Part shown: piece by piece, positions 8,201-15,899 of the stretch | Layout: every line of letters starts with the position of its first letter | Position numbering within the stretch: position 1 is the first letter of the stretch | IMG/VR virus record: IMGVR_UViG_3300020034_000020 | Coordinates: 1 to 53,070 of that record | DNA: 53,070 nucleotides | Reading direction: 5' to 3' (one strand) | DNA from: a virus | Position numbers and translations under genes: made by a program | The notes under the pieces: generated by a model | Told to the model about the DNA's origin: nothing | The model's database searches: none | What the model saw: the letters and a program-made list of their open reading frames with translations, nothing else

Positions 8201-9760
8201 CTCGGGGCATTGAAGTCGCGCCTGACAAATCGCATCGCCGAACTCCAGGAGCGTCTTGCTAATTCCGATTTCGGACCGCGCCCAAAACGCACGCCAATTG
8301 AAATGGACGCCGAAGCGGAACGGCTCCAAGCGGCGGCGACTCGCGCGAAACAGGAATTCGAAACAGCGCTCCTTAAAGACCGCTTAGCGAATCGTCCGAT
8401 GCTGCAAAAGATGAAGGATACCTTCGTCAAATGGCAGCGCGGTTTCCTTCTCTCTGGGCCAATCACGCTCTTTAAACTCACGGCCGCCGCCGGGGTCCGG
8501 ATGGCTTCGAGTGCGGCAGAGGAAGGGGTTGGCGGGGTGATTTCCAAGGCACTCCCGTCAGTGGCTGAACAGGCACCGCGCGAAGGCGGCCTCAGCCTGA
8601 AGGCCGAAGCGAAAGCTATTTCCTCAGCCCTCACCCAGGGCATGCGAGACGCGGCGCAAACGCTCAAAACCGGGAGGAGCGACCTCGATGTGAATTATGG
8701 GAAAGGCAAAGACGGCGCCGTTCGGGAAAGCGATGTTTTGCCGCGCTCGATGATCGACTTTTTTGGTGCTCTCCATGGCGCCCTCAAAGCCCCGGTGAAG
8801 CGCGCGGAATTTGAGCGTTCACTACAAAAGCGCATCGAGAGCTATCTAAAGAATAACGCCGATCTCACCGACCCGGCGGTCCAGGTAAAGGCCATGCTGG
8901 AGACCTTTAAGCAGGAGGCTTATAAAGACGCCTCTCGCTCGATTTTCCTCCAAGACAATGTCCTCGTTGACATGGTCAATAGCTTCATTGGGCGCGGCGA
9001 ACAACCGCTTAAAGCCACCGGCAAACCGAGCCCCGGAGGGACGGTGGCGGCAGGTGTAGCGCGCGGGCTGTTCCCGATTGTCCGCGTGCCGCTGAATATC
9101 GTTGCGGAGACCGTCCAGTATGCGACGGGGCTTTATACTGGCTCGGGGCGGCTTGGCCTGGCGTTCCGCCGCGGGATCGAAAACCTCTCTCCGGAACAAG
9201 CTGACTTGATAATGCGGGACCTAAAGAAGGGCATTATAGGAACTACCGCTTTGGTTCTTGGATACGCCTATGCCGACCAGGTGGGCGGCTATTATACAGG
9301 CGAGAAACCAAAGCTCACCGCTGCGAAATTCGGCACCATTAAATTTCTCGGCTACAATATTCCGAGTTTCCTTCTTCACAGTCCTCTTTTGGAAGCCGCC
9401 CAAATCGGTGCGACCATTCGCCACGTTCTCGATAAGAAGATTCGCGGAGCGGATCAAAGTCTGGGCTCTGCCGTCTGGATGTCTGCGCTCGGTCTCGCGG
9501 ACGAAACGCCCTTTGGACACAGTGCTTCGACGGTTGCACGGCTCCTCGACCCACGGGAGACCTCGAAGGCTGGGGGTGAAATCGCGAAGTCAACCCTCGT
9601 CCCTCAACTCGTTTCAAACATCGCCGAAGGGCTAGACCGCGACGCCAAAGGTGTAATTCCGCGAAAAACCGAGGGGCCGGTGACGGCCATCGAATCCGGT
9701 ATTCCCGGGCTCCGCGAAACCCTTCCCGTCGACCAGCGCCGCGCGAACCGCCGCCAATAA
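5279..9760 (+). CDS. Giant internal virion (ejection) protein, 1493 aa
   Basis: This is the largest gene in the window. The N-terminus is a disordered repeat (F-D-P-S-T-A, F-D-P-K-T-A). A Gly/Ala-rich hydrophobic region follows at about 170-290, then a very long charged coiled coil at about 500-1050, and hydrophobic helices near 1050-1100 and 1320-1350. Size and place match T7 gp16-type proteins, which enter the cell and help form the DNA-ejection channel. I see no clear lysozyme or transglycosylase motif, although such domains occur in this class. It could also carry a polyvalent-protein-type domain. Confidence 0.55.
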   Translation: MPFDASTATLEAEPQVAGFDPSTAKPDTSQAQAFDPKTAAPLKEDVPDTVIRSAPSEDDPLNPMGAGLRAIRKALSPLIGKTEEEQLVAGAERQRLEKQFPQIARHAEETGGSEIEKKGFLGGVMTNKSPWALAVNDGEAVREKGNPLAEVLLAPKEKDDPTSLKIAKALYTPIAHTLNALSSPAGLGTAAIGAGAEAIAGAKSGLAAVAPDFIGATKLGGESAPLLKQVEGAVAGVFASDMASGLASSLPGAYAKWTNPDVDAQEKIQAGVEITLNAAMAGLAGVGAYRGLKPADVAGMRPTEAVKALAETSGKTVEEVATDAHKNFEELIGPKQPEEKQSEFNFDPGTALPDTSSPDVMAPPSFKYAIWPKEYGVARRVDVTRYTPGEQRISESRLLEDWQKEHPDLPIPHEDHPEGNFTDEQVRGFEPREKEILAEQDAEFTPVGLGAATREEMTPKPSVTGIKNADIDADRVSRGLPPLMDTARRGWGKVWEQAMQRIDDFASRGEDAANEIIASQLDKPSNISDVEQAILLHRRIDLKNQYEKVAARLIEGHEIGSEVTLASDRLRIAQLEDQLQDLEQANKVGGAESGRGLAARKMMAREDFSLVNMRLRRRANKGGAPLTEAEGAEVEAAHKKIVKAQEELDLHAKGGTDTESDAAADEAVDQIKKDVGSEPAEKAKDFDLDKERDRAIDNIRKRVEDDASPEDLTAFIRKLAENFVRRGVNERSALVDAVHGVIKDIIPEMTPRQVMDAISGYGDFKPLDQDAVKVQLRDLKGQMQQVAKLEDMQKGQAPSKTGVERRTPSDEERRLIKEVNEMKRKGGFNVTDPAKQLKSALDGIKTRLTNQIADLTHQIETRTRIVKTKTAVALDAAAEALTKQRDALKEQFDQIFQKPELTDAQRLALAEKTADRQITELERQLRNREVFPSAKTPELESAALEAKRARIEALKEERENIRDSIQPGRLNEGRLGALKSRLTNRIAELQERLANSDFGPRPKRTPIEMDAEAERLQAAATRAKQEFETALLKDRLANRPMLQKMKDTFVKWQRGFLLSGPITLFKLTAAAGVRMASSAAEEGVGGVISKALPSVAEQAPREGGLSLKAEAKAISSALTQGMRDAAQTLKTGRSDLDVNYGKGKDGAVRESDVLPRSMIDFFGALHGALKAPVKRAEFERSLQKRIESYLKNNADLTDPAVQVKAMLETFKQEAYKDASRSIFLQDNVLVDMVNSFIGRGEQPLKATGKPSPGGTVAAGVARGLFPIVRVPLNIVAETVQYATGLYTGSGRLGLAFRRGIENLSPEQADLIMRDLKKGIIGTTALVLGYAYADQVGGYYTGEKPKLTAAKFGTIKFLGYNIPSFLLHSPLLEAAQIGATIRHVLDKKIRGADQSLGSAVWMSALGLADETPFGHSASTVARLLDPRETSKAGGEIAKSTLVPQLVSNIAEGLDRDAKGVIPRKTEGPVTAIESGIPGLRETLPVDQRRANRRQ

Positions 9761-9768
9761 TTTTCCTT

Positions 9769-9909
9769 ATGAGCTCAAATCAACAATCCAAACTATATTC
9801 GGGCAAAGGCAAGAAGCCTGCCGCCCTCGTTCGCAGTACCGCCAAATCCAAGGCCCTCCGTGCGAAAAACACGGACCCGATGTGTCTTATTAAGTGCAAA
9901 CAAAAATAA
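9769..9909 (+). CDS. Small basic protein, 46 aa
   Basis: ATG at 9769, eight bases after the giant protein stop; TAA at 9907-9909. The product is Lys-rich (S-G-K-G-K-K-P-A-A-L-V-R-S-T-A-K-S-K-A-L-R) with two Cys near the C-terminus. It fills the whole gap before the next gene, whose preferred ATG is 6 bases downstream. No family is recognised; the base composition fits a nucleic-acid-binding or virion protein. Confidence 0.5.
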   Translation: MSSNQQSKLYSGKGKKPAALVRSTAKSKALRAKNTDPMCLIKCKQK

Positions 9910-9914
9910 CCCCT

Positions 9915-10367
9915 ATGAAAACCTTCCGCGCTATCGCCTTCTGTCTGGCCTGGAGCTTCTTTTGCTCCGCCTGTTCAACTACTCCTATTAAGATCACCCC
10001 GGAGACCGGGGCGATGCTCGTGCGGATTTCGGTCATGGCCGGGGTCGCCCCGATGCTCAGTAATAACCCGAAGTATATCCCGGCCTCCGAAGCCTTGGCG
10101 ATGGGTATCGGGGCGGCGCTTCAGCAAAACATGACCATCACGCCGGAACTGATCTCCCAGTACGTGAACCGCGTTTGCAGGGAAAAGGGCGTATCCGAAA
10201 ATGACATACCGCTCTTCGTCACCCTAGCCGAAACGATTTACGACACTTACGTTGCGACCTATAAACCAACGGTGATTAACAGCACGGACCCCAACGCCCT
10301 TCTTTATATTAACGCTTTCCGTGATGGCCTGCTTGCCGCAGCGACCATCGCCAGTACCAGAAAATGA
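9915..10367 (+). CDS. Putative lipoprotein of the lysis region
   Basis: The protein has 150 aa from the ATG at 9915; a GTG at 9894 would overlap the preceding small gene. A signal-type N-terminus (M-K-T-F-R-A-I-A-F-C-L-A-W-S-F-F-C) is followed by S-A-C, a plausible though imperfect lipobox. The mature part has no recognised motif. It overlaps by ATGA with a gene for a one-membrane-segment protein, an arrangement often seen in lysis cassettes. It could be a spanin-like lipoprotein, but it is longer than Rz1. Confidence 0.5.
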   Translation: MKTFRAIAFCLAWSFFCSACSTTPIKITPETGAMLVRISVMAGVAPMLSNNPKYIPASEALAMGIGAALQQNMTITPELISQYVNRVCREKGVSENDIPLFVTLAETIYDTYVATYKPTVINSTDPNALLYINAFRDGLLAAATIASTRK

Positions 10368-10663
10368 TCCTCGCCGATATCATTACCCCGAACACGAGTG
10401 TCTCGGTCACGATCGCAGCATGCTTTACCATCGTGGTTGCACTCGTGGGTGGCACCTGGCGCATTTCGGCACTCCTTAATCGCCTGGACCGCCGCTTCGA
10501 CGACCTGGAGCGCAAGACGGGCGAGTCTTGGAGTCTGGATGATATGCGGGCCTGGGTTCGTTTGATCGACAAGGCCAACGCGACCCTCGTTGTCCCGGAC
10601 CCCGACATGGTGACGCGAGATCCGGTCTACCGGAAACACGGCACGACGCCCCCTCATGGATGA
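10364..10663 (+). CDS. Holin-like small membrane protein
   Basis: The protein has 99 aa. A single hydrophobic segment (about residues 13-33) is followed by W-R-I-S-A-L-L-N-R-L-D-R-R-F-D-D-L-E-R-K, an amphipathic charged helix, and then a hydrophilic tail. This resembles XhlA-type or class III holin partners. Start overlaps the upstream stop (ATGA). A lysis role is inferred from topology and neighbours. No endolysin is recognised nearby. Confidence 0.45.
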   Translation: MILADIITPNTSVSVTIAACFTIVVALVGGTWRISALLNRLDRRFDDLERKTGESWSLDDMRAWVRLIDKANATLVVPDPDMVTRDPVYRKHGTTPPHG

Positions 10664-10672
10664 GCATCACCC

Positions 10673-11053
10673 GTGAGCACCTCGCCCAAATCCTCGCTCG
10701 TAGTGGATACGCCCTCGAAGCTGAAGGTGTCTCTCTACGGGCACGGCAACGTCCGGTCATTCAAGAACACCAAGCAGATAGTCCCAGCCCGAAACGGAAA
10801 GCCGCCGTTCCTCGTAACTCATCCCGAAATCAAAAAGCAAATGGACGGGATCATCCGCGATTTGCTCTCACTCTTAATTTCCGCGTCTCAGACAATCGGC
10901 CACGAGACCTCGACGGGCTCCTCTCGACGATCCTTGATTGCCTCGTTACTGCCCGAGGACGATTCGCGGCAATGGATACCCCGAATCCTCGTGGAGTGCG
11001 CTGAGGTCGCGCCTGGCGAGGAGGGCGTCGATCTTACGATTGAGCGGCTCTAA
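10673..11053 (+). CDS. Conserved phage protein of unknown function
   Basis: The protein has 126 aa and uses a GTG start. It contains S-F-K-N-T-K-Q-I-V-P in the N-terminal third and S-L-I-A-S-L-L-P-E-D-D-S-R-Q-W-I-P near the end, followed by G-E-E-G-V-D-L-T-I-E-R-L. The first motif recalls the start of RusA-type resolvases, but the rest does not clearly fit. It is the last gene of the late block and its stop overlaps that of the convergent gene at 11050. A second frame over the same bases is judged a shadow. Confidence 0.55.
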   Translation: MSTSPKSSLVVDTPSKLKVSLYGHGNVRSFKNTKQIVPARNGKPPFLVTHPEIKKQMDGIIRDLLSLLISASQTIGHETSTGSSRRSLIASLLPEDDSRQWIPRILVECAEVAPGEEGVDLTIERL

Positions 11054-11361
11054 AGCTTCGGCATGGGCATCAATTTAACCGGTTTCCCAGGCTCAAACAC
11101 AAAGGACTTGGTCTCCGAGAAGACGTATAAGGTTCTAGCGTCCCAACGGTCGCTCAACTCCTGGTAAACGGTCAGCATCCAATTTAGATATTCCGTTTGA
11201 ATCGCCTTCACGAAGGCGCGATCAATCTCCGCGTCCGTGTTCCATTTAAGGATAGGTCGCGTGAAGCCCGGCTCTTTCGAGTCAGGAACGCGAAACTCGC
11301 AAGAAACGCCGTTCGCAAACGTTTTTTGGAAGAATAGCATTTTGGGTTCGTCGGTATTCAT
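11050..11361 (-). CDS. Hypothetical protein, end of the replication operon
   Basis: The protein has 103 aa from the ATG at 11361, 14 bases after the helicase stop; a longer frame from 11418 would overlap the helicase. It is a mixed alpha/beta protein with F-F-Q-K-T-F-A-N-G-V-S-C-E-F-R-V-P and several Trp residues, and no recognised family. It is the last gene of the minus-strand module and its stop overlaps the late-block stop. Confidence 0.5.
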   Translation of the reverse strand: MNTDEPKMLFFQKTFANGVSCEFRVPDSKEPGFTRPILKWNTDAEIDRAFVKAIQTEYLNWMLTVYQELSDRWDARTLYVFSETKSFVFEPGKPVKLMPMPKL

Positions 11362-11375
11362 GTAAAGGGATCGGT

Positions 11376-12704
11376 TCAGCGATTTATGGGCCGCGCGCCG
11401 AGTTCGAATCTTGCGCACTCCCTGCGAAAATACACTGAGCTAAAGGTCGTGCCGACATTGCGCCCCTTTTCCTGGAAAATATCTTGGAAGAACCGCGGTT
11501 GCTCACTGACATCCTCATGGGGTTTTTGCGTCATTTTCGTGATCGGGTCTTGGTCCGGCCGATGCAGCATAAGGACCCGGTCGGCATGGGCCTCGATGTC
11601 GCCAGAGTCTTTTAGGTCGATGAGTTTTGGCTCGCGATTCCCGTCTCTCATTTGGTCGCGGTTAAGCTGAACGCCAAGGAAGACGACACATCCCAGCTCC
11701 GTCGCGAGACGCTTGAAAGCCGCGGTCACCATTCCGGTATTTGAGGCCTTCGTGCCAAACCGCGATTGCTCGCAATCCCTAATTAGCCCGAGGTAGTCGA
11801 TTGCAATTGCATCAAGAAAGCCGGTTTCGTGAACACGCTGGCTCGCCGATAGGATAGGATCGAGCGAGGTGAGGTTATCTATGACCGTGATGGGTAGGGC
11901 GCGAAGGCCCCGCAGCGCCAAATGAAACTCCTTTTGGTCTCTGGGGTGTAGGTCCTTTAGCTTCGCCCAGGAATGCCCGCAGACCGCGGCTGCCATTAAG
12001 TTTGCAATGTCGCCTTGCGGAACCTCCAAGGAGATCATCAGCGTATTCAAATCTCGCGTCGCGGCGTGGTGGAGGAACTGCCGCATGAGAGACGATTTCC
12101 CAAGTGAGGGACTTCCCGCAACGATGCAGAGCTCACCCCGCCGAAAGTTTCCGTGTCGCTCACCCAGAGAAGGCCAGGGCCATTCAATCGTGCGAATTTC
12201 CTCGGGCTCTTCTTTCGCTATAATAGCATCAACCTTTTGCGCCTCGACTGTGATTGACTGCTGCCAGGTGAGAGGCGGTCGCGGGTCTGCGCTGAGGTCT
12301 GCCGCCTTGAGTTGAGCCAATGCCTTTTGCGCCGTCTCGTCGTCTTTACTATTCACGGCCTCCGAAAATTTCAGCGCGTTGAGCTGGGTGATGCGCTGCT
12401 GGTTTAAGCGCTTCAGCTCGTAGCACAGAGGCCTTAGCTCGCAGGAAATCATTCCTGGGTTCTCGCGGGTGACGCGCACATAATCCTCCGGTGACATATG
12501 CCCTTTTTCGAAAATCACCTCTCTCAGATACGAAACGAAGAGAAACCTTCTCGTCTTCAGGGTTTCGTGCGCTAGCTCGAAATATGCCCGGCAAGCCGAA
12601 TCGGTGAAGTGCTCGCCTGTGACACCAAGCTCGGCAATAACCTTCATTGCCTCCACTTCGCCGTAATGGATAAAAGCCGTTATGCGTTCTTCGAGAGCGT
12701 TCAT
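11376..12704 (-). CDS. dnaB: Replicative DNA helicase, DnaB type
   Basis: The protein has 442 aa. An N-terminal helical domain (1-140) is followed by a RecA-like helicase core. Walker A is G-S-P-S-L-G-K-S-S at 197-205 and Walker B is A-I-A-I-D-Y-L-G near 298-305. The Q-L-N-R motif and D-S-G-D-I-E-A-H-A-D-R are those of the DnaB C-terminal domain. It unwinds DNA ahead of the fork as a hexamer. The neighbouring replication protein may load it. No phage DNA polymerase or primase is seen, so synthesis probably relies on the host. Confidence 0.88.
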   Translation of the reverse strand: MNALEERITAFIHYGEVEAMKVIAELGVTGEHFTDSACRAYFELAHETLKTRRFLFVSYLREVIFEKGHMSPEDYVRVTRENPGMISCELRPLCYELKRLNQQRITQLNALKFSEAVNSKDDETAQKALAQLKAADLSADPRPPLTWQQSITVEAQKVDAIIAKEEPEEIRTIEWPWPSLGERHGNFRRGELCIVAGSPSLGKSSLMRQFLHHAATRDLNTLMISLEVPQGDIANLMAAAVCGHSWAKLKDLHPRDQKEFHLALRGLRALPITVIDNLTSLDPILSASQRVHETGFLDAIAIDYLGLIRDCEQSRFGTKASNTGMVTAAFKRLATELGCVVFLGVQLNRDQMRDGNREPKLIDLKDSGDIEAHADRVLMLHRPDQDPITKMTQKPHEDVSEQPRFFQDIFQEKGRNVGTTFSSVYFRRECARFELGARPINR

Positions 12705-13324
12705 TAGAAGCGGACCTCGCGTTTACGTTCTGGGGCGGCGTGGCCGTTTGCCGGAAGCGACTGCTCCGCCTTATTCAGCCAATTGAGGAAAAACTTCCGC
12801 GTCATCTGACGGCGGTTGTTTTGGCACCAAAGTGCTGCTTTCTCTCGTTCCCTGTCTACGTCGACCGATTTAAACAGCGGGTTGCTTTTAATATCAGCCA
12901 GCCATTCTTCGTTCGTCTGGATTGGTTTCTTAACCGGCTCAATCAAAGGAGTCCTCGTAGCTATGCTTGAGCTATCCTTAAGCTTAGCGTGAGCTATGCT
13001 TGAATTATTCACACGGGCAAGGCCTCCGACTTTGCCGCCCGCCCGCTTGGCACGCGCAGCCTCTTCTTGCTCGGTTGGGTAACCCAAGACGCGGATGTCT
13101 TCAGCGGTGGCCAGAAGTAGCCGCCCGGCGGACGGAAGGCACTCCTTGACCACGCCGAGCATTCCCCAGGCCTCGGACGACCATGAGGCCGCGCCCTTGA
13201 TGACGCCGCCGTTCTCCTGGTCTGCGCACCAAAGAAGGAGATTAAGCCAGGTGCCGCGCCCGGTCGCATTGGTCGCGATAAACGCGGGCTCGCCTGTGAG
13301 TTTCGGGTCCAGGGTGATTTTCAT
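12704..13324 (-). CDS. Replication-associated protein
   Basis: The protein has 206 aa. The start at 13324 was chosen because ATG there overlaps the upstream TGA (ATGA); longer frames reach 13408. The N-terminus (M-K-I-T-L-D-P-K-L, then W-L-N-L-L-L-W-C-A-D-Q-E-N-G-G-V-I) is alpha/beta and resembles the winged-helix DnaD/replication-initiator type seen next to phage DnaB genes. The C-terminal half is charged and helical. It sits directly before the helicase, so an initiator or helicase-loader role is plausible but unproven. Confidence 0.5.
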   Translation of the reverse strand: MKITLDPKLTGEPAFIATNATGRGTWLNLLLWCADQENGGVIKGAASWSSEAWGMLGVVKECLPSAGRLLLATAEDIRVLGYPTEQEEAARAKRAGGKVGGLARVNNSSIAHAKLKDSSSIATRTPLIEPVKKPIQTNEEWLADIKSNPLFKSVDVDREREKAALWCQNNRRQMTRKFFLNWLNKAEQSLPANGHAAPERKREVRF

Positions 13325-14196
13325 AATGCCTTTCGTGTTTTCCATTCCGGCAGCGATACGGGCGTCCCGCTCTCGCTCGAACCGGGCCAGGTGTTCAGGT
13401 CGTAGCACTCCTTTAAAAGCTTCAGGTCGCGGAGGACCTCGGTTGCGCCGATATCCAGCGACTCTAAATCGGGGTCGCGGCGTGCGCAGAGGTAGGGCGG
13501 TTTTGTCTCCACCACGGCGAAAGCGAACTGGACGAAGGCGGCGGGAATACCGAGGACCTTGGACACTACGAGGCGATAAAAGGCCGCCTGGCGGTAATAG
13601 TTGTATTTCTCGTATTGATAATCAAAGGACTCCAGGGACTCGATGGTCTTCACGTCGACGATAAAGGGGGCCGCCTCGGCCGTGCCGTCAAACCAGTCGA
13701 CGCGCGACTGAATCCCATAGCTCGCCATTTTGTGGCGAAAGGTAACCTCGGGATTTCCCGCTTTGAAGAGATCCGCCACGACAGGCTTTGCGCGGACCGA
13801 CTCCACCATTTTGGTAGCCTGGTCCCATTCGTTTTCATCGATCTGTTCGCGACCAGCGGCGGCGAGGTCGAAGTCGGCCCACCACTTCATTTGCGCCTTA
13901 GACTTAGGGGAAGGGCTTTCCGCCTCCAACTGCCGACTGGTCGGACGCGCGGGTGCGTAATTCGGGATCTTCACGTAGCGCTGACCAACGACTGTCTCAC
14001 CTTCCAGCGAGTAGGTATGGAAGAACCGCCCGAAGCGGAACGCGGGGGTATCGGCCCGCTCCGGGAGTTCCTTCGTTATATATCGCAGCTTATAGCGAAT
14101 CGGAAAGGGCGTGAGATCCTCCAAGCGATGCGAGCCGACGCAATCAGTTGCTCGATACTCGCCGAACGACTCACTCAGCAGTTTGCCGTAATTCAT
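13321..14196 (-). CDS. PD-(D/E)XK exonuclease (DUF3799/RecE-like)
   Basis: The protein has 291 aa. G-R-F-F-H (56-60), E150, Q-S-R-V-D167-W, I-V-D181-V-K183-T and Y-Y-R-Q203-A-A-F-Y give the order of PD-(D/E)XK nucleases of the DUF3799/exodeoxyribonuclease VIII type. Such enzymes resect [14 protein letters not shown] ends to leave 3' single strands. The RecT-like gene follows in the same operon, forming the usual exonuclease-annealase pair for phage recombination. Confidence 0.75.
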   Translation of the reverse strand: MNYGKLLSESFGEYRATDCVGSHRLEDLTPFPIRYKLRYITKELPERADTPAFRFGRFFHTYSLEGETVVGQRYVKIPNYAPARPTSRQLEAESPSPKSKAQMKWWADFDLAAAGREQIDENEWDQATKMVESVRAKPVVADLFKAGNPEVTFRHKMASYGIQSRVDWFDGTAEAAPFIVDVKTIESLESFDYQYEKYNYYRQAAFYRLVVSKVLGIPAAFVQFAFAVVETKPPYLCARRDPDLESLDIGATEVLRDLKLLKECYDLNTWPGSSESGTPVSLPEWKTRKAL

Positions 14197-14392
14197 GGGG
14201 TAGCGCGTGAATGGTTGAACAGTAGTTGCATGTTTTGCTGTTAGGCAGCGGAGCGCCGCAGGAGTCGCATTTCATCGCGCGAAGCTCGCGGGGTTTGGGT
14301 GCGGGCGCCTTGCTCGCCGCGAGATTGGCGGCGTTTTGGCCGTAGGCGCTCGCGGCTGCCCCGGCCACTGCTGCGGCTACTGCGCACCACAT
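14171..14392 (-). CDS. Small zinc-ribbon protein with hydrophobic N-terminus
   Basis: The protein has 73 aa. The N-terminus (A-V-A-A-A-V-A-G-A-A-A-S-A-Y-G-Q-N-A-A) is Ala-rich and hydrophobic. The C-terminal half carries C-D-S-C...C-N-Y-C, a four-Cys zinc ribbon. It overlaps the exonuclease start by 26 bases. The N-terminus looks like that of the ejection protein at 3324, which may be convergence. Function unknown. Confidence 0.55.
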   Translation of the reverse strand: MWCAVAAAVAGAAASAYGQNAANLAASKAPAPKPRELRAMKCDSCGAPLPNSKTCNYCSTIHALPHELRQTAE

Positions 14393-14396
14393 AAAG

Positions 14397-15074
14397 CTAT
14401 TCCTCTTTCGGGGCGTCGATGTCGTCGAGAGATTGGGTCACATTGCGCTCTGGCGGCCGTTCACGGGCCTCCTCGGTAGTTACAAGCCCGCGCATCGTCT
14501 CCGGGACCGCGTCCCGGTAGGCGAAGGTTCGAGCCCGCGCGAGGAGCATGCGATCGGGGTGCGTAACCCACGGAGTGGGCTGACCCTCTTTTCCGCGTTT
14601 TTGCCAGAGCCCAGCCTTCTTGGCGTCGCCCACCGTGAAGGTGCGGACAATCGGCTTCGCGCGGTCCTTGCGCTTAATCGTAACCCGATAACCCCAGGCG
14701 TCCGTTCCCTCAACCCCCACGGTTTCGTCCGCGTAGTCTTCGATTAGCCCGCTTGCGTTGGCGATACCGCCGACGGCGTCGCCCCAAACGGTAGGACGCC
14801 CCTGAATGACACAGATATTTTGCAGCGCAGCCATGGGCGGCAGGCCCAACTCAGCCCCGTATTGAATGGCAACGAGGATCGCCTGTTTAGTTTTGAAGGC
14901 CGCCGGAGCCAGGCCGGAGTCGAGGACAGCCCCGGCGAAAATAAACATTTCCTCCAGGGAATTGAAGGTGATGCCCCGGCTGCCCACTTTCATTAAACTG
15001 GATTTACTGGGACCTCCGGCGATTGGCGCAGTTGGCGGCGGAGTCGCCTGGATGTCGATTGCGTGCTCGCTCAT
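14397..15074 (-). CDS. recT: RecT-family single-strand annealing protein
   Basis: The protein has 225 aa. It carries the RecT hallmarks A-I-L-V-A-I-Q-Y-G-A-E-L-G-L-P-P-M-A-A-L and Q-N-I-C-V-I-Q-G-R-P-T-V-W-G-D-A, then a basic region and D-R-M-L-L-A-R-A-R-T-F-A. The family anneals complementary single strands left by the partner exonuclease encoded two genes downstream. It is slightly shorter than E. coli RecT (269 aa), as usual for phage versions. Confidence 0.8.
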   Translation of the reverse strand: MSEHAIDIQATPPPTAPIAGGPSKSSLMKVGSRGITFNSLEEMFIFAGAVLDSGLAPAAFKTKQAILVAIQYGAELGLPPMAALQNICVIQGRPTVWGDAVGGIANASGLIEDYADETVGVEGTDAWGYRVTIKRKDRAKPIVRTFTVGDAKKAGLWQKRGKEGQPTPWVTHPDRMLLARARTFAYRDAVPETMRGLVTTEEARERPPERNVTQSLDDIDAPKEE

Positions 15075-15427
15075 GCGTGAGTCCTCTCTTTGGCGCCAAC
15101 GAGGCGCTTGCGGGTGACGGGCTTAACAGGTTCCTCTTTGGCCGGAACCTCGCCCATGAAGTCAAAAAACGCGGCTGGCTCGGGCTCGCCCTTGTCCAGG
15201 GGCAGGAATGGGAAGTGCGGCGGGATCTCGTAATCAATCCACGCGGGCTCCATTTCAATGGTTCCCTGGCCGGTGTGGACGAAGTGGGTTTCCTTGTACC
15301 CGGAGTAGCATTCCCGAATCGTCGTGCCGGGAAAGCGTTCGAGCGCCTTTTGCATGGCGTCACTGGCGTCGAAGCCTTTGACCTCCACGCGCTCTCTAGA
15401 CGAAAGGAGCATTCTATAGGTCAACAT
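15071..15427 (-). CDS. Hypothetical early protein
   Basis: The protein has 118 aa from the ATG at 15427 (M-L-T-Y-R-M-L-L-S-S); a longer frame reaches 15502 but overlaps the upstream gene deeply. It overlaps the RecT start by ATGA. The N-terminal half looks alpha/beta (V-K-G-F-D-A-S-D-A-M-Q-K-A-L) and the C-terminus is Pro/Glu/Lys-rich. No family recognised. Confidence 0.5.
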   Translation of the reverse strand: MLTYRMLLSSRERVEVKGFDASDAMQKALERFPGTTIRECYSGYKETHFVHTGQGTIEMEPAWIDYEIPPHFPFLPLDKGEPEPAAFFDFMGEVPAKEEPVKPVTRKRLVGAKERTHA

Positions 15428-15656
15428 AGCGCCTCCCGTGGTTGATAATCGCGGGGAGGGCCTCAGAAACGCCCGCGGCGCGGCGCGCAACGCGTTCGTC
15501 AATCTCTTTGGTGCAAGCGCGGCGCGGCGGGGCGCCTCGCGTGGTGTGGCTCATTTCGTTTAGGTCGCTAATGGGTTCGTCGCAGAGCCAGCAAATAGGG
15601 GCCTCGACACCGGCCAAAAAGGCGGCGTGTTCCCCGGGGCAAATAGGTTTTCTCAT
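15414..15656 (-). CDS. Small Cys-containing early protein
   Basis: The protein has 80 aa. I-C-W-L-C near residue 22, with further Cys and His residues, suggests a possible small metal site. It overlaps neighbours by a few bases at both ends. No family recognised. Confidence 0.5.
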   Translation of the reverse strand: MRKPICPGEHAAFLAGVEAPICWLCDEPISDLNEMSHTTRGAPPRRACTKEIDERVARRAAGVSEALPAIINHGRRYVDL

Positions 15657-15883
15657 GAAATGTAAGTTCGAAGTTGATCGCGCGGAATACGCAGGCCGAT
15701 GCGTCGGATCTTTCCTTCGCGGACTTCGCGTTGAATGGTTCGCCGGGATTTCCCGGAGATTTTCGCGAACTCGGTGATAGTGAGGTTAGGCCTCCGGGCT
15801 TCGTGAGCCATTTCCTGGAGGCGAAGTAAGGTGTCTACCTTAGCCTCTAGAGAGGCCAAACGGGCTAACGCCTCGTCACTCAT
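15653..15883 (-). CDS. Excisionase/MerR-like DNA-binding protein
   Basis: The protein has 76 aa. A short coiled-coil N-terminus is followed by L-T-I-T-E-F-A-K-I-S-G-K-S-R-R-T-I-Q-R-E-V-R-E-G-K-I-R-R, a winged helix-turn-helix of the excisionase/helix-turn-helix-17 type. It lies 0.7 kb from the integrase on the opposite strand, so it could be the recombination directionality factor; a plain regulator is equally possible. An AAAGGGGTAACCCCCT palindrome stands directly before its ATG. Confidence 0.65.
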   Translation of the reverse strand: MSDEALARLASLEAKVDTLLRLQEMAHEARRPNLTITEFAKISGKSRRTIQREVREGKIRRIGLRIPRDQLRTYIS

Positions 15884-15899
15884 AGGGGGTTACCCCTTT
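15884..15899 (-). promoter_or_regulatory. Palindrome adjoining the excisionase-like start
   Basis: Read on the minus strand, AAAGGGGTAACCCCCT abuts the ATG at 15883. It resembles the late palindrome (GGGG-TAA-CCCC instead of GGG-TATA-CCC) and has the same placement. It could serve as an operator, an RNA hairpin, or in part as a ribosome binding site. Confidence 0.45.

Noticed and set aside
8026-8667. 213-codon minus frame and several similar ones inside the giant gene
   Set aside because: Low-complexity Ser/Arg shadows of the 1493-aa coding sequence.
10660-11004. Overlapping plus frame with R-D-L-D-G-L-L resembling RusA, and the idea of a double frameshift
   Set aside because: The 10673-11053 frame is complete and contiguous and ends with conserved-looking motifs, so the other frame is a shadow.
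14171-14392. Homology between the zinc-ribbon protein N-terminus and the ejection protein at 3324
   Set aside because: The shared part is short and Ala-rich, so convergence of composition is the simpler explanation.
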